A stretch of 64,000 nucleotides of DNA. Origin: Plastoroseomonas arctica. Its GTDB lineage: Bacteria; Pseudomonadota; Alphaproteobacteria; Acetobacterales; Acetobacteraceae. Shown piece by piece: positions 15,987 through 24,549 of this stretch. The translations under genes were made by a program, and so were the position numbers. Numbering within the stretch: the stretch's first letter is position 1; every line of letters starts with the position of its first letter. The notes under the pieces are model-generated. The model was not told where the DNA came from, ran no database searches, and saw nothing but the letters and a program-made list of their open reading frames with translations. The stretch spans positions 1 through 64,000 of the forward strand of contig NZ_JAAEDH010000008.1 in the NCBI RefSeq assembly GCF_018128965.1. The letters are read 5' to 3'.

Positions 15987-16735
15987 GCGACGAGCTGCTG
16001 GTCGCCACGCACATCAGCAAGTCCTTTGGCGAGAAGCTGGTGCTGGACCGTGTCTCGCTGACGGTGCGGCAGGGCGAAACGGTGACGATCATCGGCGCCT
16101 CGGGGTCGGGCAAGACGACATTCCTGCGCTGCCTCAACCGGCTGGAGACGCCCGATGCCGGCAGCATACGGCTGGGCGAGGAGGTGATCGGCGGACCGCC
16201 CGCGACGGAGGCGAATCTCGCGCGCCAGCGGAGGCTGTTCGGTTTCGTGTTCCAGCGTTTCAACCTGTTCCCGCATTTGACGGCGCTGCAGAACGTCGCG
16301 CTCGGCCCGCGCCGGGTGCTCGGCCTGCCGCGCGCAGCGGCGGAGGCGCGAGCGGCGCGCGACCTCGACCGCGTGCAGCTCTCCGAACATGCGCACAAGC
16401 GGCCGAGCCAGTTGTCCGGGGGGCAGCAGCAGCGCGTCGCCATCGCCCGCGCGCTGAGCATGGAGCCGCGCATCATCTTGTTCGACGAGCCGACCAGCGC
16501 GCTCGATCCCGAGCTAGTGCAGGAGGTGCTCGACACCATGCGCGCGCTGGCGGCGGATGGCATGACGATGGTGGTGGTGACGCACGAGATGCGCTTTGCG
16601 CGCCATGTCGCGGACCGCGTGGTGTTCATGGCCGACGGCCGCATCGCGGAGGAGGGCACGCCGGCCGCGCTGTTCGACACCCCGCGCGACCCGCGCCTGC
16701 AGCGTTTCCTCCGCCACCTCGAACCCGCCGTCTGA
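15980..16735 (+). CDS. Polar amino-acid ABC transporter ATPase (GlnQ/HisP family)
   Basis: The 251-residue cytoplasmic ATPase shows Walker [10 protein letters not shown], the Q-loop in [18 protein letters not shown], signature [15 protein letters not shown], Walker [15 protein letters not shown] and the H-loop [10 protein letters not shown]. It powers the permease just upstream, whose last codons it overlaps. The downstream amidohydrolase starts 13 bases after its stop, suggesting that the imported compound and the hydrolase may belong to one pathway (inference). Confidence 0.93.
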   Translation: MVSDELLVATHISKSFGEKLVLDRVSLTVRQGETVTIIGASGSGKTTFLRCLNRLETPDAGSIRLGEEVIGGPPATEANLARQRRLFGFVFQRFNLFPHLTALQNVALGPRRVLGLPRAAAEARAARDLDRVQLSEHAHKRPSQLSGGQQQRVAIARALSMEPRIILFDEPTSALDPELVQEVLDTMRALAADGMTMVVVTHEMRFARHVADRVVFMADGRIAEEGTPAALFDTPRDPRLQRFLRHLEPAV

Positions 16736-16748
16736 CCGGAGAGCGCCG

Positions 16749-18101
16749 ATGACGCCACCCATCGTTTACGACCTGCTGGTCGAGGGCTGCATCCTCATCG
16801 CCTCCGCGCACGAGGCGCCGGTACTGGACGCGGCGATCGGCATCACCGGCGGCCGCTTCGCCTTCGTGGGCCGCGCGGTGGATTTGCCGCCGGGTGCGAC
16901 GGCCGCGGAGCGGCTGACGCTGCCCGGGCATCTCTGCCTGCCCGGGCTCATCAACGTGCACACCCACACCATCCTCTCCATGGTGCGCGGTAGCGCGGAG
17001 GATATGGGCTTCGCGCCCGCCTATACCCCCGGCGTGCCGCAGGGTCACATGGTCACCGAGGACGAGGCCATCGCGCTGGCCCGGCTCGGTGCGTGCGAGG
17101 CGATGCTGTTCGGCTCGACGCTGATCAACGACACCTATGTGCACACGGATCTGACCCTGCCGGCGATGGCCGATCTCGGGCTGCGCGTCTTCTCCTGCAA
17201 TCGCATCCACGACGTCGATTTCTCCGGCATCGCGCATGGGCGGTGGGAGTACGACGCGGCCGCCGGCGACAGGCTGCTCGAACAGGCGGAGGCGCTCGCC
17301 CAGCGCTTCCACCACAAGCCCGGGGCGCGCACCGGCGTACAGCTCGCCGCCCACGCGCCGGACACCTGCTCGCCCGCGTTCCTGCGCCGCATCGCCGCGC
17401 TGTCGCGCCGCCTCGACATCCCGGTGCAGACGCATCTCGCGCAGAGCAAGGTGGAGGTCGCGCATATCCGCGAGCGCGACGGCATGACGCCGGCGGAACT
17501 GCTCGACGATGTGGGGCTGCTCGATGACGGCCTGGTTGCCGCGCACTGCATCCACGTGACGGAAGGCGACATCGCTCGCATCGGGCGTGCGCGCGTCAAT
17601 GTCGCGCACATCCCCAAGGGCAACGCCACCGGCGGCACAATCGCGCCCACCCGCGCGCTGACCGAGGCTGGCGCGCGCCTCTGCCTCGCCACCGACAACA
17701 TGCATGCCGACATGGTGGAGGTGATGCGCTGGGCGCTGTGCATGGGCCGCATCCAGCGTGGCGCCGTCGAGGACAGCTGGGCGCCGGAGCACATGCTGGA
17801 AGCGGCCACGCTCAACGGCGCCGCGGCGATGGGCATGGCGGGTGAGCTCGGCGCGATCCGCACCGGCTGGCGCGCGGACCTGGTGTTGGCCGATCTGCGC
17901 CGGCCGCACCTTACGCCGCATCAGGATCCGTTCGGCAGCTTCCTCCACACCGGCCATGGTCGCGACATCACCCATGTCGTGGTGGAGGGCGAGGTGATCG
18001 TGCGCGATGGCCGGCCGGTGCGCGCCGATCTCGAGACCATCTGCCGCGAGGGTGCCGCCGCCGCCGCGGCCCTCTGGGCACGCGCGGGCACCGGTCGGTA
18101 G
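16749..18101 (+). CDS. Amidohydrolase of the ATZ/TRZ (chlorohydrolase/deaminase) family
   Basis: The 450-residue metal-dependent hydrolase has the TIM-barrel ligands expected for this group: HTH in INVHTHTI, His in VQTHLAQSK, His in VAAHCIHV and Asp in LATDNMHAD, plus flanking beta-sandwich segments at both ends. Members deaminate or dehalogenate heterocycles (guanine, cytosine, S-adenosylhomocysteine, triazines). The exact substrate cannot be set. It follows the amino-acid-type ABC transporter by 13 bases and is likely co-expressed with it. Confidence 0.8.
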   Translation: MTPPIVYDLLVEGCILIASAHEAPVLDAAIGITGGRFAFVGRAVDLPPGATAAERLTLPGHLCLPGLINVHTHTILSMVRGSAEDMGFAPAYTPGVPQGHMVTEDEAIALARLGACEAMLFGSTLINDTYVHTDLTLPAMADLGLRVFSCNRIHDVDFSGIAHGRWEYDAAAGDRLLEQAEALAQRFHHKPGARTGVQLAAHAPDTCSPAFLRRIAALSRRLDIPVQTHLAQSKVEVAHIRERDGMTPAELLDDVGLLDDGLVAAHCIHVTEGDIARIGRARVNVAHIPKGNATGGTIAPTRALTEAGARLCLATDNMHADMVEVMRWALCMGRIQRGAVEDSWAPEHMLEAATLNGAAAMGMAGELGAIRTGWRADLVLADLRRPHLTPHQDPFGSFLHTGHGRDITHVVVEGEVIVRDGRPVRADLETICREGAAAAAALWARAGTGR

Positions 18102-18170
18102 TCTGGGCGTCCTGATGCGGTTTCGCTCACCGGCTCCCGACGATCGGCAGGTGCCTCGCATACGCCCCGG

Positions 18171-19289
18171 TCAGTCCCGGCGCGGATGCTCCAGGAAGAA
18201 GCGCAGCATCTCGCGCGACGCATCCGGTCCGCGCGGATCCGTGTAGGTCCCGGCCGGGCTGCCGCCGGACCAGGCGTGGCCGCCGCCATGCACCAGCCAT
18301 TGCTCCAGCACCGCCTGCCCCGACGCATCGGCGTGGATGGTGCGGCGATACGGGTGGCCGCCCGCCACCTGGCCTTCCACGACCTCGACCCGCAGCGCGC
18401 CGGCTGTCGCCGATTGCGCGATCACCTGGTCGCCGTTGCGCGGATGCACGGTGGTGTCCTTGTCCGCGTGGAAGACGATGGTCGGCACGATGCGACGCCC
18501 TTCCTCGGGCTGCACCAGCACCGTCGCGCCGCGGCGCATCGCCGCGAAGGCGGAGGGCACGTCGCGGGCCGCGCCGCAGGCGAGGCCCGAATGCACGCCG
18601 ACCGCCGCGTAAAGGTCCGGGTAGGCCTGCGCCATGATCGCCGCGGCCGCACCGCCCGCCGAGAGCCCGGCGACGTAGACGCGGCGCGGGTCGACGCGGT
18701 GCTCGGCCATGATGGCGCGGGTGATGCCGGCGATCAGCGCCGGCTCGCCCATCTCGCGATGCTGGTCAGCCGGGCTGAACCAGTTCCAACATTTCTGCGC
18801 ATTTGCCGACTTCTCCTGGGCCGGGTAGGCGACGAGGCAACCATGCTCCTCGGCCAGCGCGTTCATGCGGGTGCCGGCGGCGAAGTCATCGGGTGACTGC
18901 GTGCAGCCATGCAGCATGACGAGGAGCGGCGCCGGCGCGTCGCGCAGGGTGCTCGGGATATAAAGCTTGTAGCCGAGCCGTCCGGCCGCGCCGGCATAGC
19001 TCCGGGCCAGGAACTGCCCGCCGATCGGCGGCTGAGCGGCATCGGGCGCGCCTGCCCGGGCGCGCACGGGCCGGCGCCAGCCAAGGGGTGGGGCGGCCGG
19101 CGTGGTCGGTGACGCGGTGTCCGGCATCGACGTGGCTTCGCCGTCGATCACGTTCGGTGGCGTGTCGCGCGCGGCCTTGCCGGCCAATCCGCCGAGCACG
19201 CAGCGCAGCAGTGCCGTGGCTTCGCCGAGGCGGCCGCCGCGGGTCAGGCGCGTTGCCTCGCGCATCGCGTCTTGGGAGAGAGGGGTCAT
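18171..19289 (-). CDS. PHB depolymerase family esterase
   Basis: The 372-residue alpha/beta hydrolase shows the oxyanion-hole motif LHGCTQ (127-131), the lipase box GLSAGG with nucleophile Ser210, and a C-terminal GGGHAWSGG containing the catalytic His. This is the pattern of the extracellular-type short-chain polyhydroxybutyrate depolymerase family, which also includes feruloyl esterases. The first 80 residues form a charged helix and a Pro/Ala linker, not a signal peptide, so the enzyme may act inside the cell. It lies downstream of an RHH regulator gene on the same strand. Confidence 0.8.
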   Translation of the reverse strand: MTPLSQDAMREATRLTRGGRLGEATALLRCVLGGLAGKAARDTPPNVIDGEATSMPDTASPTTPAAPPLGWRRPVRARAGAPDAAQPPIGGQFLARSYAGAAGRLGYKLYIPSTLRDAPAPLLVMLHGCTQSPDDFAAGTRMNALAEEHGCLVAYPAQEKSANAQKCWNWFSPADQHREMGEPALIAGITRAIMAEHRVDPRRVYVAGLSAGGAAAAIMAQAYPDLYAAVGVHSGLACGAARDVPSAFAAMRRGATVLVQPEEGRRIVPTIVFHADKDTTVHPRNGDQVIAQSATAGALRVEVVEGQVAGGHPYRRTIHADASGQAVLEQWLVHGGGHAWSGGSPAGTYTDPRGPDASREMLRFFLEHPRRD

Positions 19290-19368
19290 GGTACGAACTT
19301 TCAGGGCAAGGAGAGACAGACCCGCCGGGGGGATGGCCGGTCGCGGATGTTGGTTTGTGGGGGCTGGG

Positions 19369-19791
19369 TCAGCGCATGCGATCGGCGAGCGCGGATTTCA
19401 CCGCGGCGCTCGCCTGGAACGCGCCGAGCACCGAGACCGTTGCGATGGTCGCCGCCGCCAGTTCGGGTGTGACGTCGGCGGCGATCGAAGCAAGGCCAAG
19501 CACGCGGATATCGAGGCGGTGTCCCGCGTCGCGCACCGCCTCGAGGTCGGCGCGGGTGAAGTGGCGCAGGCCGAGATCGAGGTTCTGGCGCGCGACCGAG
19601 CGCTTCGCAGCCTCGGCGTGGCGCTCGATCTGGTTGCGGATGGCGGTGCGGATGAAGTCGGTGCGGTGCGTGTAGAACCCGTCCTGGACGAGCAGGTCGA
19701 TATGGCCGAGGTCGACATAGCCGAGGTTGATGGTGATCTTCTCGCTGTCGGCGCCGGACTTGGGCCGTAGCTCATGAACGTTCCCTACCAT
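19369..19791 (-). CDS. Ribbon-helix-helix (CopG/Arc-type) transcriptional regulator
   Basis: The 140-residue protein has an N-terminal RHH domain: strand EKITINLGYVDLGHIDLLV, then two helices FYTHRTDFIRTAIRNQIERHAE. The C-terminal part (Ala-rich helices after residue 90) is unassigned. RHH dimers insert a beta ribbon into the major groove of short repeated operators. Exactly such an array (19787-19826) overlaps its own start codon, so autorepression is likely. It is upstream of, and probably co-transcribed with, the PHB depolymerase gene, which it may control. Confidence 0.75.
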   Translation of the reverse strand: MVGNVHELRPKSGADSEKITINLGYVDLGHIDLLVQDGFYTHRTDFIRTAIRNQIERHAEAAKRSVARQNLDLGLRHFTRADLEAVRDAGHRLDIRVLGLASIAADVTPELAAATIATVSVLGAFQASAAVKSALADRMR

Positions 19792-19826
19792 CTGATTACC
19801 ATCTCCTGACCATCTGCGTGGATGGT
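19787..19826. promoter_or_regulatory. Phased operator array for the RHH regulator
   Basis: ACCATCT occurs three times at 19787, 19798 and 19809, an exact 11-bp period placing the sites on one DNA face. The third copy forms an inverted pair with GATGGT at 19821-19826 (ACCATC-6-GATGGT). The first copy overlaps the regulator's start codon. This is the arrangement expected for a cooperatively binding RHH autorepressor; binding itself is inferred. Confidence 0.65.
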
Positions 19827-20017
19827 AAATGGGGTGGCAGATTGAGGATTCAAGTCGCTCCGTGCGTGATCCTCAGCGCGATCCGGCGTTGTGCTGCCTG
19901 AGCTTCGTTAAGCCCGCCGCCGACGGTAAAGAAGCAGGAGCCCCCTTGCTTCCGCACAATTTTAGAAACGAATAGAGGGACTTGGCATCCAGGGCCCGAT
20001 AAGGTGCCCTTGTTCGC
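19827..20017. other. Gap with one hairpin
   Basis: Between the RHH operator and hisN lies a 6-bp stem GAAGCA/TGCTTC (19931-19936 with 19947-19952) with a 10-base loop. On the minus strand it is followed by TTTA and could weakly terminate hisN transcripts. No ORF of interest is visible. Confidence 0.35.
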
Positions 20018-20809
20018 TTACTCCGAGGCTGCCAGCAGCCTCAGCGCCTCGTCGAGCAGCGCCGCGTCGCCCACGGCCAACACATGGCCCGCGGCGCCCA
20101 GGCACAGCGGGGCGCCCGTCCAATCCGTCACGCGCCCGCCGGCACCCTCGATCACCGGCACCAGCGCCGCCCAGTCCCAGGGCTTCAGGCCGCTCTCCGC
20201 GACGACATCCACGAGCCCGAGCGCGACCAAGCCATAGCCATAGCAATCGCCACCCCAGGTCACCCGCCGCGCGGCCCGCCGCAATCGGTCGAAGCGGGCA
20301 TCATCGCCCGGCGCGAAGAGGTCCGGCGCAGTGCAGGACAGCTCGGCCTCGGCCAGGCGCGCGCACGGCCGGCAGCACGGCGTCCCGCCCATGGGGGAGG
20401 TGAAGCGCGTCGGCTCGCCCACCACACCGGTCCAGCGTTCGCCGGTCACCGGCTGGTCGATGATTCCCAGCACCGGGACGCCGCGATGCAGCAGCGCGAT
20501 CAGCGTACCGAACAGCGGCCGGCCGGTGAGGAAGGCGCGCGTCCCATCGATCGGGTCGAGCACCCAGAGCCATTCGGCATCGGCGCGCTCGGGCCCGTAT
20601 TCCTCGCCCCAGATGCCGTGGTCGGGAAACGCGGCCGAGATCAGGTCGCGCATGGCGCGCTCGGCGGCGCGGTCAGCCTCGGTGACGGGGCTCGCATCGC
20701 CCTTCGCCTCGACCAGCAGGGCGGAGCGGAACAGCGGCCGGATGACGGCGCCCGCCACCGCCGCCGCCTGTTCGGCGATGGCGAGGAAGGCCGCCGGCAC
20801 CGCCCCCAT
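20018..20809 (-). CDS. hisN: Histidinol-phosphatase HisN (inositol monophosphatase family)
   Basis: The 263-residue protein has both IMPase metal signatures: WVLDPIDGTRAFLTGRP (about residues 82-98) and the C-terminal KPWDWAALVPVIEGAGG. Sequences of this type in alphaproteobacteria are the HisN form of histidinol-phosphatase, which makes L-histidinol in histidine synthesis. A generic 3'(2'),5'-bisphosphate or inositol phosphatase is less likely. Its ATG shares one base with the stop of the upstream cytochrome gene (TGATG), so the two are translated together. Confidence 0.8.
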   Translation of the reverse strand: MGAVPAAFLAIAEQAAAVAGAVIRPLFRSALLVEAKGDASPVTEADRAAERAMRDLISAAFPDHGIWGEEYGPERADAEWLWVLDPIDGTRAFLTGRPLFGTLIALLHRGVPVLGIIDQPVTGERWTGVVGEPTRFTSPMGGTPCCRPCARLAEAELSCTAPDLFAPGDDARFDRLRRAARRVTWGGDCYGYGLVALGLVDVVAESGLKPWDWAALVPVIEGAGGRVTDWTGAPLCLGAAGHVLAVGDAALLDEALRLLAASE

Positions 20810-21345
20810 CAGGGCGCGGGCGCGTTCGGGCTGATCGAGCGCAGGTAGGCGATCACGTCGGCACGCTGCTGCGGGCTGTTGATGCCCGCGAACGCCATGC
20901 GGGTGCCGGCAATGGCGCGAGCCGGGGCCGCGATGAAGGTATTGATGTCCTCATAGCCCCAGGGCTCGGCGGACTTCGCACGCAGACCGGCCGAGTAGTT
21001 GAAGCCCTCGATCGACGCGTGATTGCGACCCACGACGCCGTGAAGGTTCGGACCGACGCCGGCGCGCCCACCCTCGTTGAAGCTGTGGCAGGAGGAGCAG
21101 AGACGGCCGGCCAGGGCCTGGCCCGTCTGCGCGTTGGCGGCGGCGAGCAGCGGACCGACCGGTTCGATCGCCGGGGCGGCGGGCGCGGCGGCGGCGGCCG
21201 GCGCGGCGGCACCGGCGATGTTCAGCACCGGGTGGTGCAGGCGTTCGGGCGAGACGAGCAGCTTGCCCGCCAGCCCGGTGAGCCCGAAGACGACCCCTGC
21301 CGCCAGGATCGAGGCGTAAATCTTGGTGGGACCGAGACTATCCAT
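20809..21345 (-). CDS. Membrane-anchored class I cytochrome c (CycM/c552-like)
   Basis: The 178-residue protein has an N-terminal membrane anchor (about 9-30), an Ala/Pro linker (45-65) and one c-type haem site CSSCH (83-87) with the distal ligand Met150 in GTRMAFAGI. The GVGPNLHGVVGR and YLRSISP blocks are standard for mitochondrial-type cytochromes. Such proteins carry electrons between the bc1 complex and terminal oxidases in the periplasm. The start is the ATG at 21345; the longer frame runs into unrelated upstream sequence. It is translationally coupled to hisN. Confidence 0.88.
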   Translation of the reverse strand: MDSLGPTKIYASILAAGVVFGLTGLAGKLLVSPERLHHPVLNIAGAAAPAAAAAPAAPAIEPVGPLLAAANAQTGQALAGRLCSSCHSFNEGGRAGVGPNLHGVVGRNHASIEGFNYSAGLRAKSAEPWGYEDINTFIAAPARAIAGTRMAFAGINSPQQRADVIAYLRSISPNAPAP

Positions 21346-21550
21346 CCGACAAGCCCTTCGCGAACCGAAGCCACCGCAACGCCGCCTGGGCGCCTGGGTC
21401 TTCATCCAAGCCAAAGCATCGCGCCGGCGCACGGGAACCCCGCCGGGGTTCCAGCCTTGCGTCGGCTGCTCTAGAACGGCGCGGACCATACTGGCCATGG
21501 TGCATTGCGGCAACCGATTTGCCGCGCCTTTCGCGTTCGGATCCCTGCCC
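21346..21550. other. Divergent intergenic region with an 8-bp hairpin
   Basis: The gap between the cytochrome (-) and kdsB (+) starts contains a perfect hairpin GGAACCCC-gcc-GGGGTTCC at 21434-21452. It has no T-run and sits between two start codons, so an operator or leader structure is more likely than a terminator. No other feature was found. Confidence 0.35.
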
Positions 21551-22288
21551 GTGAACCCCATCATTCTGATCCCGGCCCGCATGGCCTCCACCCGCCTGCC
21601 GGGCAAGCCGCTGGCCGTTATTGGCGGGCGCCAGATGATCCTGCACGTGCTGGACCGCGCGCGGGAAGCTGCGATCGGCCCCGCGGCGGTGGCCGCCGGC
21701 GAGCCCGAGATCGTGGCCGCGATCGAAGCCGATGGCGGCACGGCCGTGCTGGTCGCCGACGACGTGCCGAGCGGCACCGACCGCATTCACCTGGCATTGC
21801 GCGCGCTGGACCCCGAAGCGCGCCACGACGCGGTCATCAATCTCCAGGGCGACCTGCCGACCCTGCCGGCGGCGCTGCTGCGCACGCTGCTCGGGGCGCT
21901 GGAGGATTCCAACGCCGACATCGCGACCCTGGTCGCACCGATCACCACGGATGCGGAGGCCGCCGCGTCGCAGGTGGTGAAGTGCGCCTGCGCCTTCCCG
22001 CCCGGCGTCGCGGTCGCACCCGCACTGTACTTCTCCCGCCTGCCGATCCCCTGGGGGGATGGGCCGCGCTACCACCATATCGGCGTCTACGCCTATCGCC
22101 GCGCCGCGCTCGAGCGCTTCGTGACACTTCCCGCTTCCCCGCTGGAGTTGCGCGAGAAGCTCGAGCAGTTGCGCGCGCTTGAGGCCGGCATGCGCATCGT
22201 CGCCGCGCTGGTGGACCATGCTCCCTTCGGCGTCGATACGCCCGAAGACCTCGAACGCGCCCGAACAGCGCTGGGACAGCATCCGTGA
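21551..22288 (+). CDS. kdsB: CMP-Kdo synthetase KdsB
   Basis: The 245-residue cytidylyltransferase activates Kdo for lipid A-core assembly (CTP + Kdo to CMP-Kdo). Family blocks are the N-terminal ILIPARMASTRLPGKPLA nucleotide loop, VINLQGDLP with the metal-binding Asp, and HIGVYAYRRAAL. I chose the GTG at 21551 because it places the protein start just before the IPAR loop as in the family; an ATG at 21497 would add 18 residues. The stop overlaps the pheA start as GTGA. Confidence 0.9.
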   Translation: MNPIILIPARMASTRLPGKPLAVIGGRQMILHVLDRAREAAIGPAAVAAGEPEIVAAIEADGGTAVLVADDVPSGTDRIHLALRALDPEARHDAVINLQGDLPTLPAALLRTLLGALEDSNADIATLVAPITTDAEAAASQVVKCACAFPPGVAVAPALYFSRLPIPWGDGPRYHHIGVYAYRRAALERFVTLPASPLELREKLEQLRALEAGMRIVAALVDHAPFGVDTPEDLERARTALGQHP

Positions 22289-23124
22289 GCATCATCGCCT
22301 TCCAGGGCCTGCCTGGCGCCTATTCCGACCTCGCCTGCCGCGCCGCCTATCCCGGTTGGACCACCCTGCCCTGCCCGAGCTTCGAGGCCGCGATGGCAGC
22401 GCTGCGCGACCACCGCGCCGACCTCGCCATGCTGCCCTGCGAGAACTCGCTCGCCGGCCGCGTGCCCGATATCCACCGGCTGCTGCCAGAATCGGGTCTC
22501 TCGGTGATCGGCGAGCATTATGAACGTGTGGAGCACTGCCTGATGGCGCCGGCGGGTGCCACGCTGGACACGATCAAGCGGGCCCACAGTCATCCCGTGG
22601 CCCTGGGCCAGGTGTTGAATATCCTGCGCGAGCGGAAGCTCACCCCGGTGATCGAGGCCGACACGGCGGGTGCCGCGGCGCTCATCGCTGAGCGCGGCGG
22701 TGTGGAGGACGCGGCCATCGCCAGCGCGCTCGCTGCCGAGATCTACGGCTTGGAAATCCTCGCCCACAACGTCGAGGATGCCGATCACAACACCACCCGC
22801 TTCTACGTCATGGCCCGCGACCGCCAGGACCCGCCGCCCACTGCACCTGACACCGTCACCACCTTCGTCTTCCGCGTGCGCAACATCCCCGCCGCCCTGT
22901 ACAAAGCGCTCGGCGGCTTCGCGACCAACGGCGTGAACATGACCAAGCTCGAGAGCTACATGGTCAATGGCGCGTTCACCGCGACGCAGTTCCTCTGCGA
23001 CGTGGATGGTCATCCGGATCATCCGGGCCTGGCGCGCGCGCTCGAGGAGCTCACCTTCTTCTCGGCCGAACTGCGCATCCTCGGCGCCTATCCGGCGCAC
23101 CCGTTCCGCACCGCGTCGCGCTAG
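22285..23124 (+). CDS. pheA: Prephenate dehydratase
   Basis: The 279-residue monofunctional enzyme converts prephenate to phenylpyruvate in phenylalanine synthesis. It shows FQGLPGAYSD at the N-terminus, MLPCENSLAG, the catalytic TRF triad (171-173, in HNTTRFYV) and a C-terminal ACT domain (about 188-270; KLESYMVNGAFTATQFLCDVDGH) for feedback by phenylalanine. The GTG start overlaps the kdsB stop, so the two are coupled although their pathways differ. Confidence 0.93.
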   Translation: MSIIAFQGLPGAYSDLACRAAYPGWTTLPCPSFEAAMAALRDHRADLAMLPCENSLAGRVPDIHRLLPESGLSVIGEHYERVEHCLMAPAGATLDTIKRAHSHPVALGQVLNILRERKLTPVIEADTAGAAALIAERGGVEDAAIASALAAEIYGLEILAHNVEDADHNTTRFYVMARDRQDPPPTAPDTVTTFVFRVRNIPAALYKALGGFATNGVNMTKLESYMVNGAFTATQFLCDVDGHPDHPGLARALEELTFFSAELRILGAYPAHPFRTASR

Positions 23125-23126
23125 TC

Positions 23127-23894
23127 TCAGGCCGCCGGCGCCGGGCGTTTCTCCTGGCGATGGGTGCTGTTCGGCGTGGCGTGGCCGCTCATCTCGAACA
23201 GCTCTGCCGTGCGGGTCTCGATCACGTTCTCCATCATCGTCATCATCGCCTCGCGCCGAAGGCCCGCGGGCAGCGGCGGCAGGATGGAGACGGTGATCGT
23301 CCCAGGCGTCTTCCAGAATGCGCGCCGCCCCCAGAGCCGGCCGCTGTCGGTCGCGGCCGGCACCACGATGGCCCCGGTCGCCGTCGCCAGCGCCGCGACG
23401 CCGGGCTGATAGGCCACGCGCTCGCCGGGCAGGGTACGGGTGCCTTCGGGGAAGATCACCACCGCGCGTCCCTCAGCGAGCACCTCGCGCCCCTGCTTGA
23501 CCAGGCCGCGCAGGGCCGAGGCCCCGGCGCCGCGGTCCACGGCGATGATTCCCGAATGCCGCGCCAGCCCGCCCCAGAGCGGCAGGTCGAGCAGCTCCTG
23601 CTTCAGCACGTAGCAAGGCTGGCGCAGCACCATCAGCCAGATCATCGTGTCGAAGGCCGATTGATGCTTCGCGGCCAGGATGAAGCCGCCATCGGGCAGG
23701 TTCTCGCGTCCCTCGATGCGGATGCGGATGCCGCATACGATGCGCACGATCGCCATCGCCCCCATCGCCCAGTAGCGGACATACAGGCGCGTCCAGTGCG
23801 GCCGGCCCAGCCGCAGCGGCTGCCCGAACAGGCAGATCAGCGCCGTGAAGGGGAAGAAAAACAGATTGAACACAACCGAACGCAGATACGTCAT
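23127..23894 (-). CDS. plsC: 1-acyl-sn-glycerol-3-phosphate acyltransferase
   Basis: The roughly 255-residue membrane enzyme has the acyltransferase HX4D motif (KHQSAFD, His77-Asp82), the FPEGTR substrate motif and an N-terminal membrane helix. It adds the second acyl chain to lysophosphatidic acid to make phosphatidic acid. The ATG at 23894 is preferred; a GTG at 23918 is possible but abuts the 28-bp tandem repeats. It follows the YdcF-like gene on the same strand with the repeat array between. Confidence 0.88.
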   Translation of the reverse strand: MTYLRSVVFNLFFFPFTALICLFGQPLRLGRPHWTRLYVRYWAMGAMAIVRIVCGIRIRIEGRENLPDGGFILAAKHQSAFDTMIWLMVLRQPCYVLKQELLDLPLWGGLARHSGIIAVDRGAGASALRGLVKQGREVLAEGRAVVIFPEGTRTLPGERVAYQPGVAALATATGAIVVPAATDSGRLWGRRAFWKTPGTITVSILPPLPAGLRREAMMTMMENVIETRTAELFEMSGHATPNSTHRQEKRPAPAA

Positions 23895-23918
23895 CGACCA
23901 AATCGTCCCACCAGCCAC

Positions 23919-23986
23919 GCGTCGCCACGCAACCTATCGTTCGCGCGCGTCGCCACGCATACTATCGATCGCGCGCGTCGCCACGC
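23919..23986. repeat. 28-bp tandem repeat, about 2.4 units
   Basis: GCGTCGCCACGC recurs at 23919, 23947 and 23975 with an exact 28-bp period. The intervening 16 bases are nearly identical in the first two units (ACCTATCGTTCGCG against TACTATCGATCGCG). The array spans the end of the YdcF-like gene and the leader of plsC. Since 28 is not a multiple of 3, gain or loss of a unit would move the YdcF C-terminus out of frame and change the plsC leader. Confidence 0.8.
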
Positions 23987-24549
23987 GCGGGCACCAGCGC
24001 GGAAATCCCCGCCTGCGCCGCGAGCCATTTGCCATATTCCGAGGCCAGCAGCGACATCCGCGGCCACGCGCCATCCCGCGCCTGCACCGGGTGCGGCACC
24101 ACGCGCACGCCCTCCGGCAGGGCACGCCAGACTTCGAGCCTGGCGCGTGGCATGTGATAGCCCGAGGTCACCAGCCGCACCGAGCCGAGCCGTTCGGCGA
24201 CAACCCAGGCGGCGATCTCGGTGGCATTGCCGCGCGTGGTCGCCGCCGCGCGCCCGAGCGTGACGCGCGCGGCGAGCGGCGTGGCATCGAAGCCGGCCGC
24301 TCCCAGCACCTCGGCCAGGCTCGCGCCGCGATGGGCGCCGGTGACCAGCAGCACCCGCGCCTGCCCCGCCGCGAGCAGGCGCAGCCCGGTCTCCACGCGC
24401 TCGGCACCGCCGGTCAGCACCGCGATTCCATCGGTCATGGCGAGTGGCTGCTCTGGCACCAGGCGCGCCTCGCCCAGGAACCACGCGAAGCCGGCGCCGG
24501 CGGCCAGCAGCGCCGCCAGCGGCACGCTCAGGAGGATGCGCCGTCTCAC
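23962..24549 (-). CDS. YdcF/ElyC-family (DUF218) membrane protein
   Basis: The 195-residue protein has one N-terminal membrane helix (about 5-22) and the DUF218 fold: DGIAVLTGGAERVETGLRLL, VLLVTGAH and the SGYHMPRARLEVWRAL block. Relatives such as ElyC/SanA affect envelope integrity in E. coli; the reaction is unknown. The GTG start overlaps the ftsX stop (GTGA), so it belongs to the ftsE-ftsX operon. Its last residues (ARGDARDR) are encoded inside the tandem repeat array, so the C-terminus may be strain-variable. Confidence 0.8.
   Translation of the reverse strand: MRRRILLSVPLAALLAAGAGFAWFLGEARLVPEQPLAMTDGIAVLTGGAERVETGLRLLAAGQARVLLVTGAHRGASLAEVLGAAGFDATPLAARVTLGRAAATTRGNATEIAAWVVAERLGSVRLVTSGYHMPRARLEVWRALPEGVRVVPHPVQARDGAWPRMSLLASEYGKWLAAQAGISALVPARGDARDR

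Noticed and set aside
21434-21452. Intrinsic terminator at the GGAACCCC/GGGGTTCC hairpin
   Set aside because: No T-run, and it lies between two divergent start codons where no transcript should end.
23919-23986. CRISPR-like short repeats
   Set aside because: The 28-bp units are directly tandem with similar rather than unique intervening sequence, and there are no cas genes.
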